This document shows, piece after piece, positions 34,801 to 44,309 of a stretch of 64,000 bases of DNA. Position numbers and translations under genes: made by a program. Within the stretch, counting starts at the first letter, position 1. Each line of letters starts with the position of its first letter. The stretch covers positions 62,001 to 126,000 of the forward strand of contig NZ_LROM01000066.1 in the NCBI RefSeq assembly GCF_001758785.1, read 5' to 3'. The DNA is from Duganella phyllosphaerae (GTDB lineage: Bacteria > Pseudomonadota > Gammaproteobacteria > Burkholderiales > Burkholderiaceae_D). The notes beneath the pieces were generated by a model, which was not told the origin of the DNA, searched no databases, and worked only from the letters and a program-made list of their open reading frames with translations.

Positions 34801-36075
34801 TTAAGCTCCCGTGAGCAGCCTCAGCAACTGGCCGGCGATCCAGCCGCCATAGGTGCCCAACGCATAGCCGAGCACGGCGAGCAGCACGCCCACCGGCGCC
34901 AGTGCCGGGTGGAAGGCGCTGGCCACTACCGGAGCACTGGCGGCGCCACCGACGTTGGCCTGGCTGCCCACCGCCATGTAAAAGACCGGCGCCTTGATCA
35001 GCCAGGCTATGCCCAGCATCAGCGCGCCGTGGAAGCTGATCCAGATCAGGCCGAGCACGAACAGCTCGGGATCGGAGAAGATCGCCGCCAGGTTCATCTG
35101 CATGCCGATGGTGGCCACCAGGATGTAGATGCACACCGAACCCACCTTGGAGGCGCCGGCGCCTTCGAGCTTCTTGGCGCGGGTAAATGACAGCAGCAGG
35201 CCGAACGTGGTGGCCAGCACCGTCACCCAGAAGAAGTTGGCGGTCAGGCTGAAGCGCTCCAGTTCCGGCGCGTGGGTCTTGATGAACGGCACGATGATGC
35301 CGGCCAGCCAATGTGCCAGGCCGGTAGCGCCCAGGCCGTAAGCCAGGATCCACACCATGTCATACGAGCTGGTGACGCGCGCGCTGTCCAGCTGCACTTT
35401 TTCGACCTTGACGCGCAGCGCGTCGAGCGCGCTGGTGTCGGCGCCGCGCCAGGCATCGATGCGCGCGCTGCGGCTGGCCAGGAACAGCAAAAACGCCATC
35501 CAGATATTGGCGCAGATGACATCGACCGCGACGAATTTGCCGAACACGTCCGCGCCCACGCCATACACTTCCTTCATGGCTGCCTGGTTGGCGCCGCCGC
35601 CGATCCAGGAGCCCGCAGTGGTGGTCATGCCGCGCCAGATGGCGTTGGGGCCTTCGGGATTCAGCAGCGACGGATCGAACACGCCCATGATGGCCAGTGC
35701 GACCGGTCCGCCGATGATGATGCCGGCGGTGCCGGTCAGGAACAGGATCACGGCCTTGGGGCCCAGCTTGGCAATCGCACCGAGGTCACAGGCCAGGGTG
35801 AGCAGCACCAGCGCCATCGGCAGCAGGTAGTCGCGCGCCATCGGATACAGGCGCGAGGTTTCGCCGTCGATCACGCCAAAGGTGTTGAGCAAGCCGGGGA
35901 TGAAGTAGCAAAGCAGCAGCGCCGGCACCACCGCGTAAAACTTGCGCCAGAACGGATTACTGGACCGCTCGCTCGCCATCACCAGCGCCAGGATGGCGAC
36001 CAGGATGCCGAGCACGACCGGGTCGGCGGCAATGAGGGGAGCGGTGGATGGTGCGGTTGCGCTGGAGACGGCCAT
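34801..36075 (-). CDS. DUF819 family membrane protein
   Basis: A 424-residue integral membrane protein with about ten or more helices, of the DUF819 (YjcL-like) family. It shows MTTTAGSWIGGGANQAAMKE in the middle and the duplicated second-half pattern VGSQANVGGAASAPVVASAF, both conserved Gly/Asn-rich re-entrant-type motifs of carriers. The substrate is unknown. The start was set at 36075 because AGGAA lies before it. It is upstream of the halogenase on the same strand, separated by the inverted-repeat element. Confidence 0.88.
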   Translation of the reverse strand: MAVSSATAPSTAPLIAADPVVLGILVAILALVMASERSSNPFWRKFYAVVPALLLCYFIPGLLNTFGVIDGETSRLYPMARDYLLPMALVLLTLACDLGAIAKLGPKAVILFLTGTAGIIIGGPVALAIMGVFDPSLLNPEGPNAIWRGMTTTAGSWIGGGANQAAMKEVYGVGADVFGKFVAVDVICANIWMAFLLFLASRSARIDAWRGADTSALDALRVKVEKVQLDSARVTSSYDMVWILAYGLGATGLAHWLAGIIVPFIKTHAPELERFSLTANFFWVTVLATTFGLLLSFTRAKKLEGAGASKVGSVCIYILVATIGMQMNLAAIFSDPELFVLGLIWISFHGALMLGIAWLIKAPVFYMAVGSQANVGGAASAPVVASAFHPALAPVGVLLAVLGYALGTYGGWIAGQLLRLLTGA

Positions 36076-36170
36076 GGAGTTCCTGTAGGCTAGGGGCGTG
36101 GGCGGACAAAGCGGCGATAGTAACAACATTCATGCTTGCCGTCACCATCGACCGGTCGCCCGCTGCTCCA

Positions 36171-36554
36171 TCACGGCACCACGTGAGTGTGATAGATCTT
36201 GCTCACCACGGTCCAATGGCCGTCGACCTTCAGTAGGTTGAAGAAGTCGGTGAAGCAGAAGCCGGAGATGTCATTGGTGTCGATGCGCGCGCTGGCGGCC
36301 GTACCCACGATGTCGACGTTGACGATTGCACCCTGCGCTTCGGGCGAGGGTTTGAAGCTGCTGTCGATGCCCTCGAACAGCAGATCAATGGCGCCGCCGG
36401 TCAGCTTACCCGCGCCATCGACGCCGAACATGGTGGCCTGCGGGTGAAAGGCCGGTGTCATGAGGCTGCTGTCGGCCTGCTTGGCGCCCTGGTTGTACTG
36501 GTCCAGTACCGCGACGATGGCTTGATAGTCTTGCACGTAGATTGGTTTGTTCAT
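36171..36554 (-). CDS. NTF2-like (SnoaL/lumazine-binding-like) protein
   Basis: A 127-residue cone-shaped alpha+beta protein of the NTF2 superfamily, nearest the putative lumazine-binding group. The pattern is QDYQAIVAVLDQYNQGAKQA at the N-terminus, FHPQATMFGVDGAGKL, and the C-terminal FFNLLKVDGHWTVVSKIYH. Members bind or modify small hydrophobic ligands; no catalytic set is certain. The start at 36554 follows AGGAG. It is downstream of the Old Yellow Enzyme gene on the same strand with an 88-base gap, so the two may be co-expressed. Confidence 0.8.
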   Translation of the reverse strand: MNKPIYVQDYQAIVAVLDQYNQGAKQADSSLMTPAFHPQATMFGVDGAGKLTGGAIDLLFEGIDSSFKPSPEAQGAIVNVDIVGTAASARIDTNDISGFCFTDFFNLLKVDGHWTVVSKIYHTHVVP

Positions 36555-36642
36555 GGTATTGCTCCTCTTCATGGTAAAACCGGCCGGGTGGCCGGCATGG
36601 GGCTGGTTGTTGGTGCCGGTGGTTGCGGGTTGCTGCTGGTCG

Positions 36643-37818
36643 CTACTGGTTGCTGCCGTCGCTACGGTGGCTGCCGGTGCCGGCAGGCGGCGTGGCAGCA
36701 TTGGCGGGGGTCCATGGCCCCAGTTGCTGCAACTTGGCCTGGCGATGCTGCAGCCACCAGCCTACCTGAGGATGCCAGGCTGTCTGTGTAGCCTGCTGCT
36801 GCGCATGCAGCGGAAAATGCGGGTCGCGCAGTGCGGCATGGCCCAGGGCAACCAGGTCGGCCTCGCCGCCGGCGATCACGGCCTCGGCCTGCCGCCGATC
36901 GACGATCATGCCCACGGCCATGGTGCCGATCTGCGCCTCGCGGCGGATCTGGGCAGCGAACGGTACCTGGAAGCTGTAGCCGGTCGGGTAGTCATAGACG
37001 TTGAAGCCACCGGCCGAGCAGTCGATCACGTCCACGCCGACTTCCTTCAAAATCTTGGCGAACGCCACGCTGTCTGCGATGGTCCAGCCGTCGCTGCTGC
37101 CATCGACCGCCGACAGTCGCACGAACAGCGGCTTGTCCTGCGGCCAAAGCGCACGCACCTCGACGGCGATTTCCAACGGCAGGCGGATGCGGTTTTCGAA
37201 GCTGCCGCCATATTCGTCGGTGCGGTCGTTGGTCAGCGGCGACAAAAAGGCATTGAGCAGAAAACCATGGGCGTAGTGCAGTTCCAGCACATCGAAGCCG
37301 GCCTGCAACGCGCGCCGTGCAGACGCCAAAAAGTCGGCGCGCACCTTGGCGATACCCTGCGCATCGAGCGCATCCGGCACCAGCCAGCCGGCAGCTACCG
37401 GGCGCGCGCTCGGCGACACTACCTGCCACGGCAGTTCGCCGCGGGCGGCATCGGCTTGGTCGAGCGGGCCGTTGCCTTCGTAGGCGCGCTGGATGCTGGC
37501 CTTGGGGCCTGCATGAGCGATCTGGATGCCGGGCGTGGCCCCGTAGCTCCTGGCGAACGCCGCAATGCGCGCCAAGTTGGGGATATGGTCGTCGTCCCAC
37601 AGGCCCAGGTCGCCATGGGTGATGCGGCCTTCCGGCGCGACTGCGGTCGCCTCGAGCATCAGCAAGCCGAAGCCACCGAGGGCGAAGCGGCCGTAGTGCA
37701 CCGCGTGGTAGTCGTTGGCATAGCCATCCTTTGCCGTGTACTGGCACATCGGGCTGAGGACGTAGCGGTTGCGCAGCGTGACGCCGCGCAGGGTAAGAGG
37801 TTCGAAGATTTTGTTCAT
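36643..37818 (-). CDS. NADH:flavin oxidoreductase / Old Yellow Enzyme family (YqjM-like)
   Basis: A 391-residue FMN ene-reductase of the thermophilic-like YqjM branch. SPMCQYTAKDG carries the flavin-tuning Cys and Tyr; QIAHAGPKAS and the substrate-binding His pair in ELHYAHGFLLNAF are present, and TDEYGGSFENR is the family motif. It reduces activated C=C bonds of enones, maleimides or nitro compounds with NAD(P)H. The C-terminal 30 residues are Thr/Gly/Ser-rich and not part of the barrel. It is divergent from a LysR regulator 82 bases away, the probable control gene. A second family member is at 48954-50063. Confidence 0.93.
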   Translation of the reverse strand: MNKIFEPLTLRGVTLRNRYVLSPMCQYTAKDGYANDYHAVHYGRFALGGFGLLMLEATAVAPEGRITHGDLGLWDDDHIPNLARIAAFARSYGATPGIQIAHAGPKASIQRAYEGNGPLDQADAARGELPWQVVSPSARPVAAGWLVPDALDAQGIAKVRADFLASARRALQAGFDVLELHYAHGFLLNAFLSPLTNDRTDEYGGSFENRIRLPLEIAVEVRALWPQDKPLFVRLSAVDGSSDGWTIADSVAFAKILKEVGVDVIDCSAGGFNVYDYPTGYSFQVPFAAQIRREAQIGTMAVGMIVDRRQAEAVIAGGEADLVALGHAALRDPHFPLHAQQQATQTAWHPQVGWWLQHRQAKLQQLGPWTPANAATPPAGTGSHRSDGSNQ

Positions 37819-37900
37819 GACGTGGGTCTCGTAGTGGTGCGATGTAACCAGTATGCGGATCGACGATAATGACGTAAATAGTCATTGCCGGAGATAGAGT

Positions 37901-38857
37901 ATGGATAAAAAAGTCATAATCGATAGGCAGTCTGCGCCGCCCCTGCACCTGCCCGGACTGATGACCTTCGAGGCTGCCGCCAGGCGGTTGAATTTTGCGC
38001 GCGCGGCGGCCGAACTCGGCGTTACCCCCACGGCGATCTCGCGCACCATCAAGAAGCTCGAAGCGCAACTGGGCGTGCGGCTGTTCAACCGCACCACCCG
38101 CAGTGTGAGCCTGACCGAGGCGGGTGCTGCCCTGAACGCGTCGCTGGCGCCGGCGCTGGCGTTGATACGCAACTCGCTGGCGCAAGCCCTGACCGCGACC
38201 GATCAACCGTCGGGCACGCTGCGGGTGAGTTGCTCGTATGTGGCCTACCGCATCCTGGTCGAACCGCATCTGGCGGCTTTCCTTGCGCACTATCCGCTGA
38301 TTAACGTGGAGGTCTCGCTCGATAACCAGCTCAGCGACATCGTCAACGCTGGTTTCGACGTGGGCATCCGGATGGGCCGCAAACTGCAGAACGACATGAT
38401 TTCGGTGCTGTTGGGCATGGTGCAAAAACGCATCGTGGTGGTGGCGTCCGATTACTTCCGCGAGCGCACCGAGCCCACTGCCATCGCCGAACTGCTCGAA
38501 CACAATTGCATCCGCCAGCGCTACTCGGTCGGCGGCAGAATGTATGACTGGCGTTTTGACGACCAGGGGCAAAGCGTACACATCGATGTGCAGGGGCGCC
38601 TGACGTTCGATGAAATGCGCACCGTGCTCGATACCGCGCTACAAGGCCACGGCATCGCTTTTGTGCTGGAAGCGTTTGCGCGGCAGGAATTGGACAGCGG
38701 CGCGCTGCGGCATATTTTGACCGATCACTGGGGCCTGGACGACGCCTTTCATTTGTACTACCCGCACCGCGAACACATGCCGGGAAAACTGCGCGCGTTC
38801 GTCGATTTCATGCGCGCGGCGGCACATGGCTCATCGCATGTTCGGTCAGCGCCGTGA
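37901..38857 (+). CDS. LysR-family transcriptional regulator
   Basis: A 318-residue regulator: N-terminal winged helix (FEAAARRLNFARAAAELG, then AISRTIKKLEAQLGVRLFNR) and a substrate-binding effector domain from about residue 100. It is divergent from the Old Yellow Enzyme gene and so probably controls it. GGAGA lies before the ATG. Its 3' end overlaps the 3' end of the convergent GMC oxidoreductase gene by 50 bases, an unusually long tail-to-tail coding overlap. Confidence 0.92.
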   Translation: MDKKVIIDRQSAPPLHLPGLMTFEAAARRLNFARAAAELGVTPTAISRTIKKLEAQLGVRLFNRTTRSVSLTEAGAALNASLAPALALIRNSLAQALTATDQPSGTLRVSCSYVAYRILVEPHLAAFLAHYPLINVEVSLDNQLSDIVNAGFDVGIRMGRKLQNDMISVLLGMVQKRIVVVASDYFRERTEPTAIAELLEHNCIRQRYSVGGRMYDWRFDDQGQSVHIDVQGRLTFDEMRTVLDTALQGHGIAFVLEAFARQELDSGALRHILTDHWGLDDAFHLYYPHREHMPGKLRAFVDFMRAAAHGSSHVRSAP

Positions 38858-40403
38858 TGGTCAGGCTGGGATTGACGCCGAGGTTGGCGCCCAGCATCGA
38901 GCCGTCGCAGATGTACATATTGCGGTAGCCGAACACGCGGTTCCTGCCATCGCACACACCTTCGGCAGGTGTGCGGCCGATGCCGGCGCCGCCCATGCAA
39001 TGCGCGGTCATCGGGATATTGAGCAGGATCTCCGTCATCGATGTGAGCGGCACGCCGCCGGTGGCCCTGGCGGCCTTGATGGTGAAGTCGTTGGCGGAAG
39101 GGATGAAGGTGGGAATGCGAGCGCCGTGCGTGGTCAGCTGTTTTGAAAACGGCCAGAACCAGCGGCGCTTGAGCTTCATGGTCAGATGGCCGTCGAGCGT
39201 TTGCATGCACAGGAAAATCATCGATTCGCGCGCCCAGCCACGAGGTGAGAGCGCGCGCAAGGTTGTTACCGGCCGCGTGACGAGCAGCTTGAGCAGGGTG
39301 GCGGCCCAGGTGACGATCCTGGTCCAGCCGGGTCGGCCCAGCGTCATCACGGTGGTGAGCATTCCCATGGCGTCCGAGCCCTCGGGATAGCGTACTGTCT
39401 CGATATGGGTGTGGGTATCGATATGGATGCCGGAACCGATGGCGACGCCGCGCGACAGATCGGGGCCGGAACCGGGGAAGCGCACGCCGATCAGCGACTC
39501 GGCATTGGTGCGCACGTACTTGCCCAGGGCGTCGGAGATGTTCGGCAACGATCCCTTGTCCCGCAGCCGGAACAGCAAATCCTGCGTGCCCAGCGACGAC
39601 GCGGCAAACACCACGCCCCGACAGCTGATGCGGCGCCGCTGGCCGCGTTCGGGTCCGGATACCACCAGCAGTTCCACCCGGTAGCCGTCCGCACCGTCGG
39701 CCTTGTCGTTCAACGGTCGCACGTCGGCCACCCTGGTCTCCGCGAACAGTGCCGCACCTTGCTGCTCGGCCAGGTACAGGTAGTTTTTATCGAGCGTGTT
39801 CTTGGCGTTCTTGCCGCAGCCGACCATGCAGCCGCCACAGCCGTCGCAGGCAGTGCGGGCCGGACCGGCGCCACCGAAATACGGGTCGGGATAGGTGACG
39901 CCGGGCTTGCCGAAGAACACGCCCACCTCGGTCGGATAAAACGATTTTTCCACGCCCACCGCAGCGGCCATCTCCCTTAGCCGCAGGTCCGCCGGTCCCA
40001 GCAGCTGGTTGGTCGTGACGCCCAGCATGCGCTTGGCTGTCTCGAAATGGCCTGGCATGACGGCCTGCCAGTCGTTCAGACCGGCCCAGCTGCCCTGTGA
40101 CCAGACCGTGGCAGGCGGCACCAGCAGGGTATTGCCATAAGTGATGGAGCCGCCGCCGACCGCGTTTCCGTGCAGGACAACGACATGGCGAAAGAACTGC
40201 ATGCTGAAAAAGCCGTTCAATCCCAGCGCCGGGCGCCAGAGCCAGCGCGACAGCGACCACGTGGTCTTGGGCAGGTTGTCGGCGCTCCAGCGCCGGCCTT
40301 GCTCGACCACCACCACGCGATAGCCTTTTTCCACCAGCCGCAGTGCGGAAACACTGCCGCCGAAGCCGGAGCCGATTATCACGAAGTCGTAGTCACGATG
40401 CAC
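38808..40403 (-). CDS. GMC-type oxidoreductase (cholesterol oxidase-like)
   Basis: A 531-residue FAD enzyme of the glucose-methanol-choline family. The N-terminal FVIIGSGFGGSVSALRL is the dinucleotide site; HGNAVGGGSITYGNTLL is the GMC signature region; the catalytic His is likely in MTAHCMGGAGIG, followed by the C-terminal FAD motif YICDGSMLGANLGVNPS. It resembles the cholesterol oxidase branch that oxidises bulky alcohols. A Cys-rich segment (ACDGCGGCMVGCGKNA) is reminiscent of a metal site in this subgroup. The start is GTG at 40403 after GGGGAGA. It overlaps the LysR 3' end by 50 bases. Confidence 0.88.
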   Translation of the reverse strand: MHRDYDFVIIGSGFGGSVSALRLVEKGYRVVVVEQGRRWSADNLPKTTWSLSRWLWRPALGLNGFFSMQFFRHVVVLHGNAVGGGSITYGNTLLVPPATVWSQGSWAGLNDWQAVMPGHFETAKRMLGVTTNQLLGPADLRLREMAAAVGVEKSFYPTEVGVFFGKPGVTYPDPYFGGAGPARTACDGCGGCMVGCGKNAKNTLDKNYLYLAEQQGAALFAETRVADVRPLNDKADGADGYRVELLVVSGPERGQRRRISCRGVVFAASSLGTQDLLFRLRDKGSLPNISDALGKYVRTNAESLIGVRFPGSGPDLSRGVAIGSGIHIDTHTHIETVRYPEGSDAMGMLTTVMTLGRPGWTRIVTWAATLLKLLVTRPVTTLRALSPRGWARESMIFLCMQTLDGHLTMKLKRRWFWPFSKQLTTHGARIPTFIPSANDFTIKAARATGGVPLTSMTEILLNIPMTAHCMGGAGIGRTPAEGVCDGRNRVFGYRNMYICDGSMLGANLGVNPSLTITALTEHAMSHVPPRA

Positions 40404-40487
40404 CTGTGTCTCCCCGGCGTCTGTTATGTTTTACCTTCGAACATGAACATTACTACCTTCCCTTGACTAACTCAACGCCTAGGGGAA

Positions 40488-41429
40488 CTAATCCTGGTTG
40501 CTTCGCGTCACCAGCCATATCCCGCCGCATACCAGCAGCAGCGCGGCCAGGTTTTTCCATTCCAGGATGGTTTCGTTGAGGAACAAGGCTGACAAGGCCG
40601 AGCCGAATACCGGCACCAGGAAGGCGAACACGCTGATCTTGCCGACCGGGTTGTACTTCAGCAGCAAGCTCCACACGGTAAAGGCCACGGCCGAGAGCAA
40701 TGCCAGGTACACCAGCAGTGCAGTCGAGGCCGGCGTCATGGTACCGAGGGTGCCACCGGTCACGTACCCGCCCACCAGCAAGGCCAGGCCGCCGATGGCC
40801 AGCTGCCAGCCGGTCATGACCATCGCGTCCATGTTCTTCGAGACGTATTTGCCGTAAATGGAGGCCGCCGACAGCACGAACGCGGCAATGACGATAAAAC
40901 CTTCGCCCAGCAGCGACGGCGGCGCGGTGAGCGGACCGCCGCCGGCATTGACCGTCAATACGCCGGCAAAGCCGAGCAGGCATCCAATACTCTTGCGCGG
41001 CGACAGCTTGTCGTTGTGATAGACGAAGTGCGCCAGCAGCACGCTGAAGAAGGTGGTGGTGGCGTTCAGGATCGAGGCGCGCACGCCGGTGGTGTACGCC
41101 AGGCCAATATAAAAGAACACGTATTGCAGGCCGGTTTGCGCCACACCGAGTGCCGCTACCTGGCCGAACTGTTTGCGGTCCAGCCGCAGCACCGGTTTGC
41201 GCATGCAAGCGGCCAGCACCAGCAGGCAGAGGCCGGCGAGCAGAAAACGATAACCGGCAAAAATTAGCTTGGACGGCACGTCATGCTGAGCGATACCGAG
41301 CATCTCGTAACCGTTCTTGATCGCCGGGAAGGAGCTGCCCCACAGGACACAGCACAGCGTGGCCAGCGCCAGCACCATTTTTGGATTGGAAAAAAACTGT
41401 TGCCCGTACGGCGATGCTGCTTTGCTCAT
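40488..41429 (-). CDS. EamA/DMT family transporter
   Basis: A 313-residue, ten-helix drug/metabolite transporter with two EamA repeats (ATLCCVLWGSSFPAIKNGYE and the later FAFLVPVFGSALSALFLNE). Such proteins usually export amino acids or small metabolites. The start was set at 41429, which gives the normal N-terminus; the frame extends 26 codons upstream into the 10-bp repeat region, which is not coding. It lies 84 bases upstream of the GMC oxidoreductase on the same strand. Confidence 0.92.
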   Translation of the reverse strand: MSKAASPYGQQFFSNPKMVLALATLCCVLWGSSFPAIKNGYEMLGIAQHDVPSKLIFAGYRFLLAGLCLLVLAACMRKPVLRLDRKQFGQVAALGVAQTGLQYVFFYIGLAYTTGVRASILNATTTFFSVLLAHFVYHNDKLSPRKSIGCLLGFAGVLTVNAGGGPLTAPPSLLGEGFIVIAAFVLSAASIYGKYVSKNMDAMVMTGWQLAIGGLALLVGGYVTGGTLGTMTPASTALLVYLALLSAVAFTVWSLLLKYNPVGKISVFAFLVPVFGSALSALFLNETILEWKNLAALLLVCGGIWLVTRSNQD

Positions 41430-41432
41430 GAG

Positions 41433-41472
41433 ATTGCTTGTGATCGTTTGTGATTGCCTGTAATTGCTTGTT
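41433..41472. repeat. Four imperfect copies of a 10-bp tandem repeat
   Basis: ATTGCTTGTG, ATCGTTTGTG, ATTGCCTGTA and ATTGCTTGTT follow each other without gaps, immediately upstream of the EamA start codon. A period close to one helical turn could array a regulator along one face, or the tract may be slippage-prone leader DNA. Confidence 0.6.
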
Positions 41473-41698
41473 AAGCGTTTACCAAAGCTCGCCATGATAC
41501 TGCACATTCAACAGGGTCGTACCTGGTCGGAGGATCGCTCGCGGCGAGGCCAGCACATTGTCATGAACGCCTCGGCCCGCACTGAAAGACAATTGAAAGC
41601 TTCGGGCGTTTATAGTATTCACATTGCTGATGTTGCATATGCGAGAAAACTATAACCCCGGCGTGATTGCCGGAGATGAAATGCTTGGAGGAAATCAA

Positions 41699-43237
41699 AT
41701 GTTGACCGTGCTAGCCTATTCGATGGTCGTTGTCTTTATGTTCCTGATCATGACCAAGCGCCTGCCGGCGCTGGTGGCGCTGATCCTGGTGCCGGTGCTG
41801 TTCGGCGTGATCGGCGGCTTTGCCCCCGAACTCGGGCCGATGATGCTCGCGGGTATCAAACAACTGGCGCCGACCGGCGTCATGCTGATGTTCGCCATCC
41901 TGTACTTCGGCATCATGATCGACGCCGGCCTGTTCGACCCGGTCGTCAAGCTGATCCTGAAACTGGTCAAGGGCGACCCGTTGAAAATCGTGGTCGGCAC
42001 GGCCGCGCTGACGATGATCGTCTCGCTCGACGGCGACGGCGCCACCACCTACATGATTACCGTGTCGGCCATGCTGCCGCTGTACCAGCGCCTCGGCATG
42101 AGCCGCCTGGTGATGGCCTGCGTAATCATGCTGGCCGGCGGCGTGTTCAATATCCTGCCATGGGGCGGCCCGACCGCCCGCGCCGCCAGCGCCCTGGGCG
42201 TGGACGTCGGCCACATCTTCGTGCCGATGATCCCGGCCATGATCGTCGGCGTGTGCTGGGTGCTGTTCGTGGCTTATGTTCTGGGCCGCAAGGAACGCAA
42301 ACGCCTGGGCGTGGTGGACTTGCTGCCGCTGAAATCGAAAGCTGCCAAGGCTGCCAAGGTTGCCAAGGAAGAGCAAGACGCCGCCCCGGTTCCGCAGAAA
42401 GCCTATGCCGGTTTCGAACAACCGCGCCAGGCCAATGCTGCGATGGGCGGTTACACCCCGTCCAATGGCGACATGCAATTCGGCCACAGCGACGGTGCGC
42501 GCTTCGTTGCCCGCCGCTCGGGCGGCGACCGCAAGGTCATCCACATGAATTGCCCGCCCGAGGTCGAGAACTGCGACGACATCAAGGTCGGCGATCCGAA
42601 GACCGCGCGTCCGAAACTGATCTGGGTGAATTTCCTGCTGACGCTGGGCCTGATGGTAATGCTGGTGCTGGCCGTGCTGCCGCTGCCGGTGCTGTTCATG
42701 ATTGCGTTTGCCGTGGCCATCATGATCAACTACCCGAACATGGAAGAACAAAAAGAGCGCATCGCCGCCCACGCCGGCAATGTGCTGCCGGTGGTCTCGC
42801 TGATCTTTGCCGCCGGTATTTTCGTCGGCATCCTGCAAGGCACCAAGATGGTCGATGCGATTGCGGCAAGCGTGATCTATGCGATTCCAGAGTGGATGGG
42901 CCCGCACCTGGCCATCGTTACCGGTTTGCTCAGCATTCCGTTCACGTTCTTCATCTCGAATGACGCGTTCTACTTCGGTATCGTGCCGATCCTGGCCAAG
43001 GCCGCTGCGGTCTACGGCATCACCGGCGCCGAAATCGGCCGCGCCTCGATCATCGGCCAGCCGGTGCACTTGCTGAGCCCGCTGGTGGCGTCCACCTACC
43101 TGCTGGTCGGTATGGCGAAGATCGAGTTCGGCGACCACCAGCGGTACACGCTGCTCTGGGCGATCTCGGCTTCGCTGGTGATGCTGGTGGCGGCGCTGGT
43201 GTGTGGCGTGATCCCGTTCATGGGCGTTGCAAGCTGA
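41699..43237 (+). CDS. CitMHS family citrate:metal/H+ transporter
   Basis: A 512-residue inner-membrane carrier of the CitMHS family (citrate-Mg2+/Ca2+:H+ symport). Diagnostic segments are LDGDGATTYMITVSAMLPLY, GVFNILPWGGPTARAAS, FISNDAFYFGIVPILAKAAA and IGQPVHLLSPLVASTYLLVG. An unusually long hydrophilic loop (about residues 215-305) separates the two halves. The start at 41699 follows GGAGGAAATCAA; 25 codons upstream in frame are non-coding. A textbook terminator follows the stop. Confidence 0.93.
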   Translation: MLTVLAYSMVVVFMFLIMTKRLPALVALILVPVLFGVIGGFAPELGPMMLAGIKQLAPTGVMLMFAILYFGIMIDAGLFDPVVKLILKLVKGDPLKIVVGTAALTMIVSLDGDGATTYMITVSAMLPLYQRLGMSRLVMACVIMLAGGVFNILPWGGPTARAASALGVDVGHIFVPMIPAMIVGVCWVLFVAYVLGRKERKRLGVVDLLPLKSKAAKAAKVAKEEQDAAPVPQKAYAGFEQPRQANAAMGGYTPSNGDMQFGHSDGARFVARRSGGDRKVIHMNCPPEVENCDDIKVGDPKTARPKLIWVNFLLTLGLMVMLVLAVLPLPVLFMIAFAVAIMINYPNMEEQKERIAAHAGNVLPVVSLIFAAGIFVGILQGTKMVDAIAASVIYAIPEWMGPHLAIVTGLLSIPFTFFISNDAFYFGIVPILAKAAAVYGITGAEIGRASIIGQPVHLLSPLVASTYLLVGMAKIEFGDHQRYTLLWAISASLVMLVAALVCGVIPFMGVAS

Positions 43238-43268
43238 TCCTGGCTGTGCGGTAAAATAGCGATTCGAA

Positions 43269-43295
43269 GGCCGGCTTGTTGCCGGCCTTTTTCTT
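43269..43295 (+). terminator. Rho-independent terminator after CitMHS gene
   Basis: GGCCGGC (43269-43275), loop TTGTT, GCCGGCC (43281-43287), then TTTTTCTT. This is the clearest intrinsic terminator in the window; it ends just before the DUF1289 gene. Confidence 0.9.
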
Positions 43296-43308
43296 GTTGA
43301 AGGTATTC

Positions 43309-43494
43309 ATGGCAGTCAAGTCTCCCTGCACCGGCGTGTGCGAATTCGAAGGCCGGACCGGCTACTGCGGCGAATGCCTGCGCACGCTGGACGAGGCGCG
43401 CTCGTGGAAAAAGATGACCGACCACAAGCGTCACCAGATCATCAACGACAAACCGCGCCGCATCCAGAAGCTGGCCAAGGCGACCAGCACTTAG
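43309..43494 (+). CDS. DUF1289 family small Cys protein
   Basis: A 61-residue protein with the DUF1289 signature SPCTGVCEF, then YCGECLRTLDEARSWKKM: four conserved Cys that probably bind a metal or Fe-S cluster, and a basic C-terminus. Function is unknown. The ATG at 43309 gives the family N-terminus. It begins 14 bases after the CitMHS terminator, so it needs its own promoter or read-through. Convergent with the next gene, one base apart. Confidence 0.88.
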   Translation: MAVKSPCTGVCEFEGRTGYCGECLRTLDEARSWKKMTDHKRHQIINDKPRRIQKLAKATST

Positions 43495-43495
43495 G

Positions 43496-44212
43496 TCACT
43501 TGCCCAGCAGGCGCAGCGACTCTTCCCAGTTGCCCAGCCATGCATGCAGGAAGTCGTGCGACTTGAATGCCCGCTTCAAGGGGCCGATCGGGGCGCGGTA
43601 CACGTCGTGCAGGCCGAGGGCCAGCGTGACCGGGTTCCATACCGCGTTACGCTTCGACTTCTTGGCGCTGGCTTTGACGCGCGCGCCATCGTCGCCAAAA
43701 ATCCCGATCGCTTCATCGAGCGCCTGCTCCAGGTTCAACTTCACCAGCGCGCCAAACGCCTGCAGCACTTCGGCCTTGCCGATGCCGGCCTGGGTTTCGG
43801 TGGTGGCGAGTTTCTGTTTTTCCTCTTTCGAGACCTGCGCCTCCTGTTTCAGCCTGGCCACCAGCCGTTCGAGGTCGCGCTTCTGAAAGCGCAGCTGGTC
43901 CAGTGGACGGGTAAAGCCGGGTGGCGGCAGCCGCACCGGCAGCTTGTAGGCGTCCTTGGTCATGGTGATCAGCACGTCCGCGCTGCCGGCCGCCAGCCGG
44001 GCCACGTCGTCTTCGAAATAGACCGGGGCGGCATAGCCGCCGTTGGCGTCGCCGAACAGCTCGGGATAAGCAGCATCGTAGTCGAGCCAGACCACCGGGA
44101 TCAGCGCGTTCTCGAGCATGCGCGCCAGGGTCCACGGCGCGCCCGTCTCTTGGGCGAGCCAGGCGCAGGCTTCGGCGGTGGTGGCCCGGAAGGGCAGGTC
44201 GGTGGTGCTCAT
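43496..44212 (-). CDS. Hypothetical protein, possibly mobile-element cargo
   Basis: A 238-residue soluble protein without a recognised domain. It has a charged, likely coiled-coil middle (RDLERLVARLKQEAQVSKEE) and a C-terminal segment with VWNPVTLALGLHDVYRAPIG. To my eye that end resembles uncharacterised proteins found in prophages and islands, but this is a memory match, not a search. Its neighbours on one side are a lower-GC toxin-antitoxin module, which supports an island setting. The start at 44212 follows GAGAGA. Confidence 0.6.
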   Translation of the reverse strand: MSTTDLPFRATTAEACAWLAQETGAPWTLARMLENALIPVVWLDYDAAYPELFGDANGGYAAPVYFEDDVARLAAGSADVLITMTKDAYKLPVRLPPPGFTRPLDQLRFQKRDLERLVARLKQEAQVSKEEKQKLATTETQAGIGKAEVLQAFGALVKLNLEQALDEAIGIFGDDGARVKASAKKSKRNAVWNPVTLALGLHDVYRAPIGPLKRAFKSHDFLHAWLGNWEESLRLLGK

Positions 44213-44309
44213 GGTCTCTCTCGGGGTGTCGGTGGCGCGCAGAATAACATGCAGGTGCCAATCGCTGATCGCCAGCCTGTTGCTAAAAAGTTGTTTTGGT
44301 TGCTTTGGT

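Noticed and set aside
34610..35353. N-terminal extension of the halogenase to 748 residues
   Set aside because: The extension is antisense-type or out-of-frame reading through the DUF819 gene and the inverted-repeat element; the halogenase FAD motif begins right after the ATG at 34609.
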